Of a stretch of 64,000 bases of DNA, positions 45,673-54,913 are shown piece by piece. The stretch comes from CAUUJV01 sp963545565. Lineage in GTDB: Bacteria > Actinomycetota > Actinomycetes > Actinomycetales > Bifidobacteriaceae. The notes below the pieces were generated by a model. That model ran no database searches. It was not told where the DNA came from and was given only the letters and a program-made list of their open reading frames with translations. Numbering within the stretch: position 1 is the stretch's first letter; each line of letters begins with the position of its first letter. Where the stretch lies: the NCBI GenBank assembly GCA_963545565.1, contig CAUUJV010000001.1, positions 248,001-312,000 of the forward strand, written 5' to 3'. The position numbers and the translations under genes are program-made.

Positions 45673-46920
45673 TTAATCCTCCACCTGAGTTTGCTCACCG
45701 CATGAAAGACGGCGATCTACAACGTTCATAAGATGTTCGGAGATGGAAGGAATACCAATCTCCTCAATAAGTTCTCCAAAGAATCCGCGCACTACAAGCT
45801 TGCGAGCTTCGTTTTGAGGGATTCCGCGAGATTGAAGATAAAAGAGTTCTTCGTCATCAAAGCGGCCAACAGAGCTAGCATGACCAGCTCCTACAATGTT
45901 GCCATTCTCAATTTCCAAATTAGGTTCAGAATCGGCCACTGCACCAGGAACAAGCACTAAATTACGATTTAACTCATATGAATCGGTCCCTGGGGCTGTT
46001 GGTTCAATCAGTGCATTACCAACCCACGTAGAATGTGCATTCTTACCTTGCAAAGCACCCTTGTAAATAACACGAGACTTGCATTCTGGATAATTATGAA
46101 TAACCATGGTGCGATGCTCAATATGCTGGCCAGGATCTACAAAATAGATGCCGAGCATATTAAGGTCACCTTCCGGACCGCCAAAATCTTGATCCATACG
46201 AATACGGACCACTTCGCCGCCAAGAGTTACTACAGAATGGCGCAAAGTAGCCTGCTCGCCCACGCGAATACGGTGAGCTGCAATATGCTTCGAATCGTCA
46301 GTCCATTCTTGAATAGAAGCCACAGAAATATGCGAGTCTTTTCCAGTGATGATTTCAACGCCCTCAGCTAAGCGAGCTTGACCTCGGTGTTCAATTACCA
46401 CATTTGCATGGGAACGCTCGGCAGCAGTAACCACAATATGCAATGCATCAAGATTTAATCCATTGCCAGAAACAGTAAGAACGACTGGGGTTGCGATTTC
46501 ACCATCAATTGAGAGCACAAAAGCTCGCTGAGTACTCTCCCATTGCACGGCAGAAGTTCGATCTGTTGGGGCGGATACTACGCCTACTGCTGGGTCTGCG
46601 GTAGTTGTTTCACGCAAAGTCACGCTCGATGGGACTTCAGAACCATCAATCATAGAGAGGGCAACATCAGAAGAATTTGACGGTGTGAACACGTTAAAGA
46701 ATTCACTAACTCTATCTACCGGCGTAAAACGCCAATCGTCAATCTTTTGCGTCGGCACAGCAAAATCTGCACTCTTAAAGGAGCGAGGATTCTTATCTGC
46801 ACTTGATGGCATTGTCGCCGGAATTGTGTAAGGATCACTGGGATCTGCCACAGGAATTGCAATCTCTGCTGGTTTTAGTGGCGAGATTGTTTGATCAGCT
46901 TGATCATTCTGTTTTGCCAT
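45673..46920 (-). CDS. sufD: Fe-S cluster assembly protein SufD
   Basis: 415 residues. A beta-helical partner of SufB in the SufBC2D complex. The conserved C-terminal region contains GVGNALIEPTAPGTDSYE-like text (WVGNALIEPTAPGTDSYE), then GHASSVGRFDDEELFYLQSR and SRGIPQNEARKLVVRGFFGE. The central helix includes HSVVTLGGEVVRIRMD. Its ATG overlaps the sufB stop by one base (TAATG), and sufC starts one base after its stop. Confidence 0.95.
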   Translation of the reverse strand: MAKQNDQADQTISPLKPAEIAIPVADPSDPYTIPATMPSSADKNPRSFKSADFAVPTQKIDDWRFTPVDRVSEFFNVFTPSNSSDVALSMIDGSEVPSSVTLRETTTADPAVGVVSAPTDRTSAVQWESTQRAFVLSIDGEIATPVVLTVSGNGLNLDALHIVVTAAERSHANVVIEHRGQARLAEGVEIITGKDSHISVASIQEWTDDSKHIAAHRIRVGEQATLRHSVVTLGGEVVRIRMDQDFGGPEGDLNMLGIYFVDPGQHIEHRTMVIHNYPECKSRVIYKGALQGKNAHSTWVGNALIEPTAPGTDSYELNRNLVLVPGAVADSEPNLEIENGNIVGAGHASSVGRFDDEELFYLQSRGIPQNEARKLVVRGFFGELIEEIGIPSISEHLMNVVDRRLSCGEQTQVED

Positions 46921-48413
46921 TAGCCTACCGATCCTTCCATCTGAAGTTCTACGAGGCGGTTGAGCTCAAGAGCATATTCCATAGGAAGCTCGCGAGAGAT
47001 AGGCTCAACAAATCCACGCACAATCATGCCAATTGCTTCTTTTTCTTCTACACCACGACTCATCAAATAGAAAAGCTGATCTTCAGAAACCTTGGAAACA
47101 GTAGCCTCATGTGCCATAGATACGTCGTCTTCACGCACATCTACATGTGGGTAAGTGTCAGAGCGAGAGAAATCGTCCACAAGTAAGGCATCGCACACAA
47201 CATTAGAGCTAGAACCTTCGCAGCCATCAAGGATCTTGACAAGGCCGCGATAAGCCGCACGTCCACCTCCGCGAGAAATGGATTTAGAAACGATTGTGGA
47301 GCTGGTATGAGGCGCCAAGTGAATCATTTTCGCACCTGTGTCTTGATACTGACCACGACCAGCAAAACCGAGAGAAAGAGTTTCAGCCTTTGCATAAGGT
47401 TCAGCCAGAATGCACGCAGGATACTTCATAGTGGCTTTAGAACCAATGTTGCCATCAACCCATTCCATAGTGCCGCCTTCACGCACATAAGCACGCTGTG
47501 TCACCAGATTGTAGACGTTATTTGACCAATTTTGTACTGTGGTATAGCGCACACGGGCATTCTTTTCTACCACAATCTCAACGTTCGCGGCATGAAGAGA
47601 ATCTTCAGACCAGATTGGCGCTGTGCAACCCTCAACGTAATGCACATAAGATCCCTCATCGGCAATAATCAAGGTGCGCTCAAACTGCCCCATTGCTGGA
47701 GTATTAATGCGGAAGTACGCCTGTAAAGGAATCTCCACATGCACACCTTTTGGCACATACACGAAAGATCCACCCGACCATGCGGCAGTGTTCAATGCAG
47801 CAAATTTATTATCGTCTGCTGGAATAACTGTTGCGAAATATTTTTTGACAAGCTCTGGGTATTCCTGAACTGCTGTGTCAGTATCGACAAAAATAACACC
47901 TTGTTCAGCCAAATCATCTCGAATAGAGTTATAGATAACTTCAGATTCATACTGAGCAGCAACGCCTGAAATCAAACGTTTCTTCTCAGCTTCTGGAATG
48001 CCAAGCTTGTCATACGTAGTGCGAATATCGTCAGGAAGCTCTTCCCAAGACTTCGCAGGCTTATCAAGTGGCTTTACGTAATATTTGAAGTCATCTGCGT
48101 CAAAGCCAGTTAAATCTACGCCCCACTCAGGCATTGGCTTTTCAACAAATGCTTTGTATCCCTTTAAGCGATATTCAAGCATCCAATCTGGCTCGTTTTT
48201 ATCAGCGGAAATATCGCGCACTACTTGCTCGCTGATGCCTTTTTTTGCTGCTTCACCCGCTGCATCGGAATCATGCCAACCATAGGTATATTCGCCAAAC
48301 TGAGCTATGAGTTGATCGTCAGCTTCAAGTTTCTCAGCATTAACGCCACCACGAGCGTCAATATATTGATTCATCTCAACATCATTACTTGCAGGTGCAT
48401 CTGCGTGATTCAT
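46920..48413 (-). CDS. sufB: Fe-S cluster assembly protein SufB
   Basis: 497 residues from ATG 48413, six bases after AGGGAGG. It builds the nascent 4Fe-4S cluster. Features: YVEGCTAPIWSEDSLHAA, FAGRGQYQDTGAKMIHLAPH, SRGGGRAAYRGLVKI, and NVVCDALLVDD with the conserved cluster-linked Cys. The ending is MSRGVEEKEAIGMIVRGFVE. There is no intein, unlike mycobacterial SufB. First gene of the cluster. No SufR-type regulator lies upstream; pyrG is next, 200 bp away. Confidence 0.96.
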   Translation of the reverse strand: MNHADAPASNDVEMNQYIDARGGVNAEKLEADDQLIAQFGEYTYGWHDSDAAGEAAKKGISEQVVRDISADKNEPDWMLEYRLKGYKAFVEKPMPEWGVDLTGFDADDFKYYVKPLDKPAKSWEELPDDIRTTYDKLGIPEAEKKRLISGVAAQYESEVIYNSIRDDLAEQGVIFVDTDTAVQEYPELVKKYFATVIPADDNKFAALNTAAWSGGSFVYVPKGVHVEIPLQAYFRINTPAMGQFERTLIIADEGSYVHYVEGCTAPIWSEDSLHAANVEIVVEKNARVRYTTVQNWSNNVYNLVTQRAYVREGGTMEWVDGNIGSKATMKYPACILAEPYAKAETLSLGFAGRGQYQDTGAKMIHLAPHTSSTIVSKSISRGGGRAAYRGLVKILDGCEGSSSNVVCDALLVDDFSRSDTYPHVDVREDDVSMAHEATVSKVSEDQLFYLMSRGVEEKEAIGMIVRGFVEPISRELPMEYALELNRLVELQMEGSVG

Positions 48414-48527
48414 CGCCACCTCCCTTACATTGTGATTATGCCTGTGCACATTCTAAACATTTTTTATCAGAACTTCTTGTGTTCCTTCTACGCTCTGAGA
48501 ACTAAAAACACAAAGCACGCCAGTGTT

Positions 48528-48541
48528 GTGAACTTTTTCAC
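48528..48541. promoter_or_regulatory. Short inverted repeat in the sufB upstream region
   Basis: GTGAA-N4-TTCAC, a perfect 5-bp inverted repeat, lies 115-128 bp upstream of sufB within the 200-bp gap after pyrG. It might be part of a control site, but is short and could be chance. No clear promoter boxes were found nearby. Confidence 0.25.
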
Positions 48542-48613
48542 AATACCGACGCGCTTTTAAAAATGATCTACTCGTTTAACTTGCTAATTTTAGTCAGCTA
48601 TTTTAATGCTCTT

Positions 48614-50275
48614 TTAATGACGAGCTGCCTTGTGGTTCAGAGCAGCCTTAACTAAACCACTAAATAGTGGATGTGGCTTAGTTGGGCGTGACTTGAACTC
48701 AGGGTGAGCCTGAGTTGCAATGTAGTAAGGATGCACATTCTGCGGCAATTCAACAAATTCAGGAAGTTGGCCGTCAGGGCTTGTGCCGCTAATAATCAAA
48801 CCTGCATCTTCAAGCTGCTGCTTGTAAGCAAGATTGACTTCATAACGATGACGATGGCGTTCAGTAATTTCGGTTGTACCATAAAGTTGTGCTGCCAAAG
48901 AATCCTCGCGAAGCACAGCAGGATAAGAACCAAGACGCATGGTATGACCCATGTCGCCGCCACCCTCTACGAACTCCTTCTGCTCAGCCATGGTTGCGAT
49001 AACTGGATGCTCGGTATTTGGATCGAACTCAGTGGAGCTTGCATCCTTAATACCAAGAACATTTCGGGCATATTCGATAACCATAGACTGCATACCAAGG
49101 CATAAGCCAAGAGCAGGAATCTTATTCTCACGAGCCCAGCGCAAAGCACCAATCTTGCCGTCAATACCGCGAATGCCAAAACCACCGGGAATAACAATGC
49201 CATCAACGTCTGAAAGATAACGTTCGGCACCTTCTTGAGTTTCACACAAGTCTGCGGCGACCCACACAACATTGACGCGACTCCAATTATCGAAGCCACC
49301 AGCCTTAATTGCCTCAGTTACAGAAAGGTATGCGTCAGGCAAATCAATGTACTTGCCTACTATCGCGATGGAGACTTCACTCTTTGGATGGTGTACGCGG
49401 TCAGTTAAGTCATTCCATTCTGCCCAATCAACGTCATGGAACGGGAGTTCAAGCTTGCGCACAACGTAGGAATCGAGCCCCTCGTCAAAAAGCATACGAG
49501 GAATATCGTAGATACTTGGCACATCAACACAATTTACGACAGCCTCTTCTTCAACATCACACATCAAGGAAATCTTGTCTTTGATACTGTCATTGAGTGG
49601 GCGATCAGAACGAAGAACAAGCGCATCTGGACGAATACCAAGCTGGCGCAATGCCATCACGGAATGCTGCGTTGGTTTAGTTTTTAGCTCATGTGCAGAT
49701 GCGATATATGGAACAAGAGACACGTGAACAAACATGCAATTGCTGCCGCCGAGCTCTTGGCGAACTTCGCGTGCTGCCTCCAAGAATGGCTGAGACTCAA
49801 TGTCACCAACAGTTCCGCCGATTTCGGTAATAATAACGTCTACGTCATCACTGGCTTGAGCACGCATGCGAGCCTTGATTTCATTAGTGATATGAGGAAT
49901 TACCTGCACGCACTGCCCCAGATACTCACCAGCACGTTCTTTGCGGAGCACATTCTGATAAATCTGACCAGTAGTTACGTTTGCACTCTGATTCAAGAAA
50001 ACATCAAGGAAACGCTCATAGTGGCCAATGTCTAAATCGGTTTCCGCGCCGTCTTCTGTAACATACACCTCTCCATGCTGGAAAGGATTCATTGTGCCAG
50101 GGTCGACATTGATATACGGATCAAGTTTCTGCTGTAGAACGCTCAAACCACGGCTGCGAAGAAGACGTCCAAGGGAAGAAGCAGTAAGACCTTTGCCAAG
50201 GGAAGACACAACGCCACCAGTAACAAAAATATGCTTTGTGACGTGACCTGAAGTAATACCATGTTCTCTAACCAT
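48614..50275 (-). CDS. pyrG: CTP synthase
   Basis: 553 residues. It makes CTP from UTP, ATP and glutamine. The synthase domain starts KHIFVTGGVVSSLGKGLTAS. The glutaminase domain has the oxyanion strand PGGFGIRGIDGKIGA, the nucleophile in GLCLGMQSMVIEYARN, and HPEFKSRPTKPHPLF with the catalytic His-Glu pair. No clear ribosome site precedes ATG 50275; the N-terminal 14 residues are a short extension. sufB is downstream. Confidence 0.96.
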   Translation of the reverse strand: MVREHGITSGHVTKHIFVTGGVVSSLGKGLTASSLGRLLRSRGLSVLQQKLDPYINVDPGTMNPFQHGEVYVTEDGAETDLDIGHYERFLDVFLNQSANVTTGQIYQNVLRKERAGEYLGQCVQVIPHITNEIKARMRAQASDDVDVIITEIGGTVGDIESQPFLEAAREVRQELGGSNCMFVHVSLVPYIASAHELKTKPTQHSVMALRQLGIRPDALVLRSDRPLNDSIKDKISLMCDVEEEAVVNCVDVPSIYDIPRMLFDEGLDSYVVRKLELPFHDVDWAEWNDLTDRVHHPKSEVSIAIVGKYIDLPDAYLSVTEAIKAGGFDNWSRVNVVWVAADLCETQEGAERYLSDVDGIVIPGGFGIRGIDGKIGALRWARENKIPALGLCLGMQSMVIEYARNVLGIKDASSTEFDPNTEHPVIATMAEQKEFVEGGGDMGHTMRLGSYPAVLREDSLAAQLYGTTEITERHRHRYEVNLAYKQQLEDAGLIISGTSPDGQLPEFVELPQNVHPYYIATQAHPEFKSRPTKPHPLFSGLVKAALNHKAARH

Positions 50276-50364
50276 GGGATTTAATCATAACAGCGCTGCG
50301 TGACGTTTTCTCGCGGAAAATTCACGTGGCATGTTGCATTGATACTTAAGTTTTTGAGTCGTAA

Positions 50365-51390
50365 TCAAAGCGCGTTGAGCGCATCCACATCTGATTGAGT
50401 TGTAGACCAACTAGTAACCAAACGCACAACTGTACGATTAGGCGTGGGCGGTTCCCACACACTAACATCTGCAATTTCAGCCAAAGCGTCAAACTGATTA
50501 TCTGTGCATACGAAGAATCGCTGATTTGTTGGCGAATCGACGTAGAGTTCGTATCCTTTACTTACCAAAATTTATGTGAGCTGTTCAGCAAGCTCATTGG
50601 CATGGCGCCCAATACGGTTATATAAATCGTTAGTAAATAACGCATCAAACTGCACACCGAGAAGTCGACCTTTTGCAAGGAGGTCTCCCCTACGTTTGAT
50701 TTGCGTGACAAAGTGTGAAGGAGTTTTACCCTGAGCAAACACGATTGCTTCACCACATAATGCTCCCATTTTTGTGCCACCAATATAAAACACATCGGCT
50801 AAACGTGCAATATCTTTCATAGTGACATCACTCAGTCTGCTTTGAGTGCCATATCCAAGCCGGGCTCCATCAATAAATAAGCTCATATCATATTTTTTAC
50901 AGATACGAGAAATTTCCTCAAGCTCTGCTAAAGAATATAAAGTGCCAAGTTCACTAGGATATGACAGATACACCATCCCAGGAAACACCATGTGTTCATA
51001 ATTCGGGTCAGCATAGAAACTAGCTACATAATTTTCAATATCTGCTGGCTTCATCAATCCATTTATTTCAGGAATTTGCAGGACTTTATGGCCCGTATAT
51101 TCAATAGCACCGGCCTCATGTACACTGATATGCCCGGTTGCGGCAGAGATGACACCTTGCCAATCTGCAAGCATAGTGGATATAACCGCTGCATTAGTTT
51201 GCGTGCCGCCCACTATGAAATACACATCAGAATTTGGGGCGTCACATGCCTGCCGAATCTTGTCAGCAGCTCGTGCAGTGTAGAAGTCTGTTCCGTAACC
51301 ACTTAAGGCTTCATTATTTGTATGCATAAGAGCTTCAAGAACTTCGCTATGCGCGCCGGCTATATAATCATTAAGAAAGCTAACAGTCAT
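50365..51390 (-). pseudogene. Threonine-aldolase-family gene interrupted by an in-frame stop
   Basis: The frame encodes 272 residues, then TAA at 50572-50574, and continues in the same frame for about 69 codons to 50365. Together this makes about 342 residues, the usual length of low-specificity L-threonine aldolases (PLP, threonine to glycine and acetaldehyde). The PLP Lys is in YIGGTKMGALCGEAIVF. The earlier part has NNEALSGYGTDFYTARAADK and MYLS-like PGMVYLSYPSELGTL. The residues after the stop (GYELYVDSPTNQRFFVCTD) form the C-terminal domain, essential in homologues. A single base change would explain it. It may be a recent null allele, stop-codon readthrough or a sequencing error. Lies between aroQ (19 bp) and pyrG. 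Confidence 0.85.
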
Positions 51391-51409
51391 ATTCGTAAAT
51401 TTATAAGGC

Positions 51410-51871
51410 CTATTTTTCTAATTTGTTCATAACCGCTTCAAGTGCAAGCTTGTACCCAAAGAATCCCATACCAGTAATTGTGCCTGTTGCAATAGGCGAA
51501 ATTACGGAGTACTTACGGAACGCTTCACGGCTAGAAGGATTGGAAATATGTACTTCCACAAGAGGAATGCCTTCACTCGTTATCTGAGCTGCTGCATCAC
51601 GTAAACCATAGCTATAATGAGTGAAAGCCGCTGGATTCAGCACTATTGGCGTGCGTTCATCCACAGCCCGATGCATCCATGAAATCGCTTCGGCTTCGTC
51701 ATCAGTTTGACGCACCTCCACAGTGATGCCGAGTTCCTTGCCCCACTCAATGCAGTCTTGGCGCAAGGTTTCCAGCGTGTTGTTACCATAGATTTCAGGC
51801 TCGCGGACTCCTAAACGACCTAGATTTGGCCCATTCACAACAATGATTTTGGATGCTTCACTGCGTTTCAT
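51410..51871 (-). CDS. aroQ: 3-Dehydroquinate dehydratase, type II
   Basis: 153 residues. Third step of the shikimate pathway. Motifs: VVNGPNLGRLGVREPEIYG near the N-terminus, VLNPAAFTHYSYGLRDA (the catalytic loop and His region), and VEVHISNPSSREAFRKYS. ATG 51871 follows GAGGA. It lies 80 bp downstream of aroKB, across a gap that holds an 8-bp tandem repeat. The threonine-aldolase gene follows by 19 bp. Confidence 0.95.
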   Translation of the reverse strand: MKRSEASKIIVVNGPNLGRLGVREPEIYGNNTLETLRQDCIEWGKELGITVEVRQTDDEAEAISWMHRAVDERTPIVLNPAAFTHYSYGLRDAAAQITSEGIPLVEVHISNPSSREAFRKYSVISPIATGTITGMGFFGYKLALEAVMNKLEK

Positions 51872-51890
51872 TATTTCCTCACAGTCATCT

Positions 51891-51922
51891 TAAATACTTA
51901 AATACTCAAATATCCAAATATA
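51891..51922. repeat. Four-copy 8-bp tandem repeat
   Basis: Units TAAATACT, TAAATACT, CAAATATC, CAAATATA run head to tail at 51891-51922, then a T run. It occupies the 80-bp gap between aroKB and aroQ. The first two units are identical; the others drift. Such AT-rich repeats can vary in copy number. Confidence 0.7.
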
Positions 51923-51951
51923 TTTTTTTAAGTACATTTTAGGAATGATTA

Positions 51952-53628
51952 CTATTTGCTGATACGCCTGAATGACTCGCGCACGTCTTCATCGTCAGGA
52001 TTTTCAAGTCTCGTTGGGTGTCCGATAGAATCCAGTATTACAAAACGCAAAATATTTCCACGTGCTTTCTTATCTTTATGCATGAGAGCAAGCACATCTT
52101 CAAAGTCTGCTCCGTTCCATGACACGGGTAATCCCACAGATTCAAGAATGTAACGATGATAATTAACTAGCTCTTCATCAATATGTCCGGTTAGATAAGC
52201 CAGATTTGCCGCATGCATCATTCCAACAGCAACAGCTTCGCCATGGCGCCAAGAGAAGTGCTCAATTTTTTCGATTGCATGCCCCAGAGTGTGCCCATAG
52301 TTGAGGAATTCACGCAAACCCTTTTCTCTAAAGTCTTCACTTACGTGCTGTTCCTTAACGCGCACTGCCTTCTCGATAAGAGTCGTAATAACGTCCATGA
52401 ATTCTGGAGTGATATTTTGTGCATTAAAATTCTTCAACTCTGATGTACGTGCTTCAACGATGTCGAGAATAGAAGAATCCTTAATAAAACCAGCTTTAAT
52501 AACTTCCCCAAGGCCTTCAATAAAAATGTCGTTGTTAAGAGTACTGAGAGCATCAACATCTGCAAGAACTGCAGCAGGTGTGTAGAAGCTTCCAACAAGA
52601 TTTTTGCCAGCCTTAGTGTTGATACCTGTCTTCCCCCCTGTTGAAGCATCAACCATAGCAAGTAGTGACGTTGGAACATTGACATATGTAATTCCACGCA
52701 TCCATGTTGCAGCAACAAAACCCGCTAAATCAGTGCACGCACCGCCACCAAGTCCTACTATCGCATCAGAACGAGTATAGCCTTCTTCGCCAAGCCGATC
52801 CCATAAAGAGGAGGCAACCTGAATGGTCTTACCTGCCTCAGCATCAGGAATAATAATGTCGGAAACTTCATAACCTGCTCGGCGCAAAATTGCACGAGCT
52901 TTATCACTATGCCTCTGCACTGTAGTGGTGTGAATCAGAGCAACACGAACAGGTTCAGCTCCCAAGATTTCAGGCAAGTAGCTCATTACCCCTGAACCTA
53001 TGCGAACCTTATAAGGGCGAGCAACTCCTTGTACTTCAACAATTTTCTCACTAAGAGCATTAACAACTTTTTGTGCAGCCATCCTAGGAGTCCTTCCCTT
53101 CGTGTTCACGATAATTGTGGCAATATCTTCAAACACTGGACGCCGCTCCTCATATAAGCTCATCCATCTACTGCGCGCATCGCCTTGCAGAAGTGGACGA
53201 TTATTCCCTCGGCTTGCTCGGCTCATAGCATCTTCCGGAGCTGTATCTAAATACACAATATTTCCGCCAGCTTGAACATATTTATGAAGAACATGCTGAG
53301 TTTGCGGATGCATAGGGGCGCCGCCACCAAGCGAGAGCACGCCAGCAAATTTTGTAGGAGCCAAAAAAGGTGTAGTCAAAGATGAAAATCCAATCATTTC
53401 TTCAATAACACGATTTTCTACTTCACGAAAATATGGCTCGCCTTCTTGAGTAAAAATATCCGAAACACGAGCATTTTCACGGCGCTCAATCTCATCATCT
53501 GAATCATAGAAATCACAGTCTAAAAGCGAGGCAACTTCCTTACCAATACGAGTCTTTCCAGCACCAGGCATACCGATAAAAATAACCTGAGGCAAAATAT
53601 TCTCACGTTTGTGTGCCAGATCAGACAA
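51952..53628 (-). CDS. aroB: Bifunctional shikimate kinase / 3-dehydroquinate synthase (AroK-AroB fusion)
   Basis: About 558 residues from a TTG start at 53628, five bases after AAGGGGA; the frame runs 79 codons upstream, over aroC coding sequence, so this start is favoured. AroK (residues about 10-185): IFIGMPGAGKTRIGKE (P-loop), DFYDSDDEIERR, LSLGGGAPM. AroB (about 190-558): IIPDAEAGKTIQVASS, VGLGGGACTDLAGFVAAT, PTSLLAMVDASTGGKTGIN, NYGHTLGHAIE and SWRHGEAVAVGM, the zinc ligands being among the latter. Catalyses steps 2 and 5 of the shikimate pathway. The fusion is common in bifidobacteria. 46 bp follow aroC. Confidence 0.95.
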   Translation of the reverse strand: MSDLAHKRENILPQVIFIGMPGAGKTRIGKEVASLLDCDFYDSDDEIERRENARVSDIFTQEGEPYFREVENRVIEEMIGFSSLTTPFLAPTKFAGVLSLGGGAPMHPQTQHVLHKYVQAGGNIVYLDTAPEDAMSRASRGNNRPLLQGDARSRWMSLYEERRPVFEDIATIIVNTKGRTPRMAAQKVVNALSEKIVEVQGVARPYKVRIGSGVMSYLPEILGAEPVRVALIHTTTVQRHSDKARAILRRAGYEVSDIIIPDAEAGKTIQVASSLWDRLGEEGYTRSDAIVGLGGGACTDLAGFVAATWMRGITYVNVPTSLLAMVDASTGGKTGINTKAGKNLVGSFYTPAAVLADVDALSTLNNDIFIEGLGEVIKAGFIKDSSILDIVEARTSELKNFNAQNITPEFMDVITTLIEKAVRVKEQHVSEDFREKGLREFLNYGHTLGHAIEKIEHFSWRHGEAVAVGMMHAANLAYLTGHIDEELVNYHRYILESVGLPVSWNGADFEDVLALMHKDKKARGNILRFVILDSIGHPTRLENPDDEDVRESFRRISK

Positions 53629-53674
53629 TGACTTCCCCTTCAGCTTTTTCAGATTCGCTTTTGAATTCCCAGAC

Positions 53675-54868
53675 TTAGCGCATATGCTTTGGCCATGACT
53701 CAACATAAGCCTTTGCGTTGCGAGAAGTCTCTGCAACACTATCGCCGCCGAATTTCTCCAGCGCATACTGTGCAAGAGTGAGTCGAACCATTGCTTCTGC
53801 CACCACTGCTGCCGCGGGGACAGCTGTAGTATCAGAACGCTGGTTAATTGCTTTTGCTTCTTCACCAGTCAACACATCCACAGTACGCAGTGCACGAGGT
53901 AGTGAAGAAATTGGCTTCATTGCTGCACGAATACGAATTGGCTGGCCATTAGACATAGATCCTTCAAGACCGCCTGCGCGATTCGTAGCACGCGTTATGT
54001 GCCCTGCCCCACTGACAAGAATTTCATCATGAGCCTGGGAGCCTAAACGGTCTGCCTCTTTGAAGCCGTCACCAATTTCGACGCCCTTAATTGCCTGAAT
54101 ACCCATAAGAGCACTGGCAAGCGCAGCATCCAAGCGACGATCAGACTCTACGTACGTTCCAATACCTGCCGGAACCCCATAGGCAATCACTTCAACGATT
54201 CCCCCAAGAGTGTCACCAGACTTTTTAGCCTCATCAATGCGAGTTTTGATGCGAGCTTCTGCCTCGTGATCGAGTGTACGAACAACTGAAGCATCCAGGG
54301 CTGCTACATCGTCTGGCGTTGGGAGAGGAAGAGACTCATCGACATATTCTCCACCCAAAGCTATTACATGGGAAACAGTGCGGATTCCATATGCTTGCTC
54401 AAGGAAATTCTGAGCAACTTGACCAAGTGCTACGCGCGAAGCAGTCTCACGAGCACTTGAACGCTCTAAAATTGGACGAGAATCAGTAAAACCATACTTA
54501 CGCATACCGGTCAAATCTGCATGCCCAGGGCGTGGACGGCTTAAAGGAGCATTACGACCTTCCGCAGGCAATTCTGTGCCTTCTGGAAGCGGATCCGCAC
54601 TCATGACTTCAGTCCACTTTGGCCATTCCGTATTGCCGATCTCTATAGCAATTGGAGAGCCGAGAGTACTGCCGTGGCGAACGCCTGTAAGCATGCGAAC
54701 GTGATCTTGTTCAAACTTCATTCGAGCTCCGCGACCATAGCCTAGGCGACGGCGAGCAAGAGCATCTTTAATCTCTTGTGAAGTAATCTGCACGCCTGCT
54801 GGCAAACCTTCGATCATCGCTACAAGTGCTTCTCCATGGGATTCTCCCGCAGTCTGCCAACGCAACAT
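53675..54868 (-). CDS. aroC: Chorismate synthase
   Basis: 397 residues. Last step of the shikimate pathway, using reduced FMN. Signatures: TAGESHGEALVAMIEGLPAG at the start, GRGARMKFEQDHVRMLTGVR, SRPRPGHADLTGMRKYG and RSDTTAVPAAAVVAEAMVRL at the end. The start ATG 54868 has only a weak ribosome site (TAAAAGGAG). First of the aroC-aroKB-aroQ set. The prepilin peptidase starts divergently 45 bp away. Confidence 0.96.
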   Translation of the reverse strand: MLRWQTAGESHGEALVAMIEGLPAGVQITSQEIKDALARRRLGYGRGARMKFEQDHVRMLTGVRHGSTLGSPIAIEIGNTEWPKWTEVMSADPLPEGTELPAEGRNAPLSRPRPGHADLTGMRKYGFTDSRPILERSSARETASRVALGQVAQNFLEQAYGIRTVSHVIALGGEYVDESLPLPTPDDVAALDASVVRTLDHEAEARIKTRIDEAKKSGDTLGGIVEVIAYGVPAGIGTYVESDRRLDAALASALMGIQAIKGVEIGDGFKEADRLGSQAHDEILVSGAGHITRATNRAGGLEGSMSNGQPIRIRAAMKPISSLPRALRTVDVLTGEEAKAINQRSDTTAVPAAAVVAEAMVRLTLAQYALEKFGGDSVAETSRNAKAYVESWPKHMR

Positions 54869-54913
54869 GCTTACTCCTTTTATTTGGGGTCTAACTGGGG
54901 TATATCTTACGGA

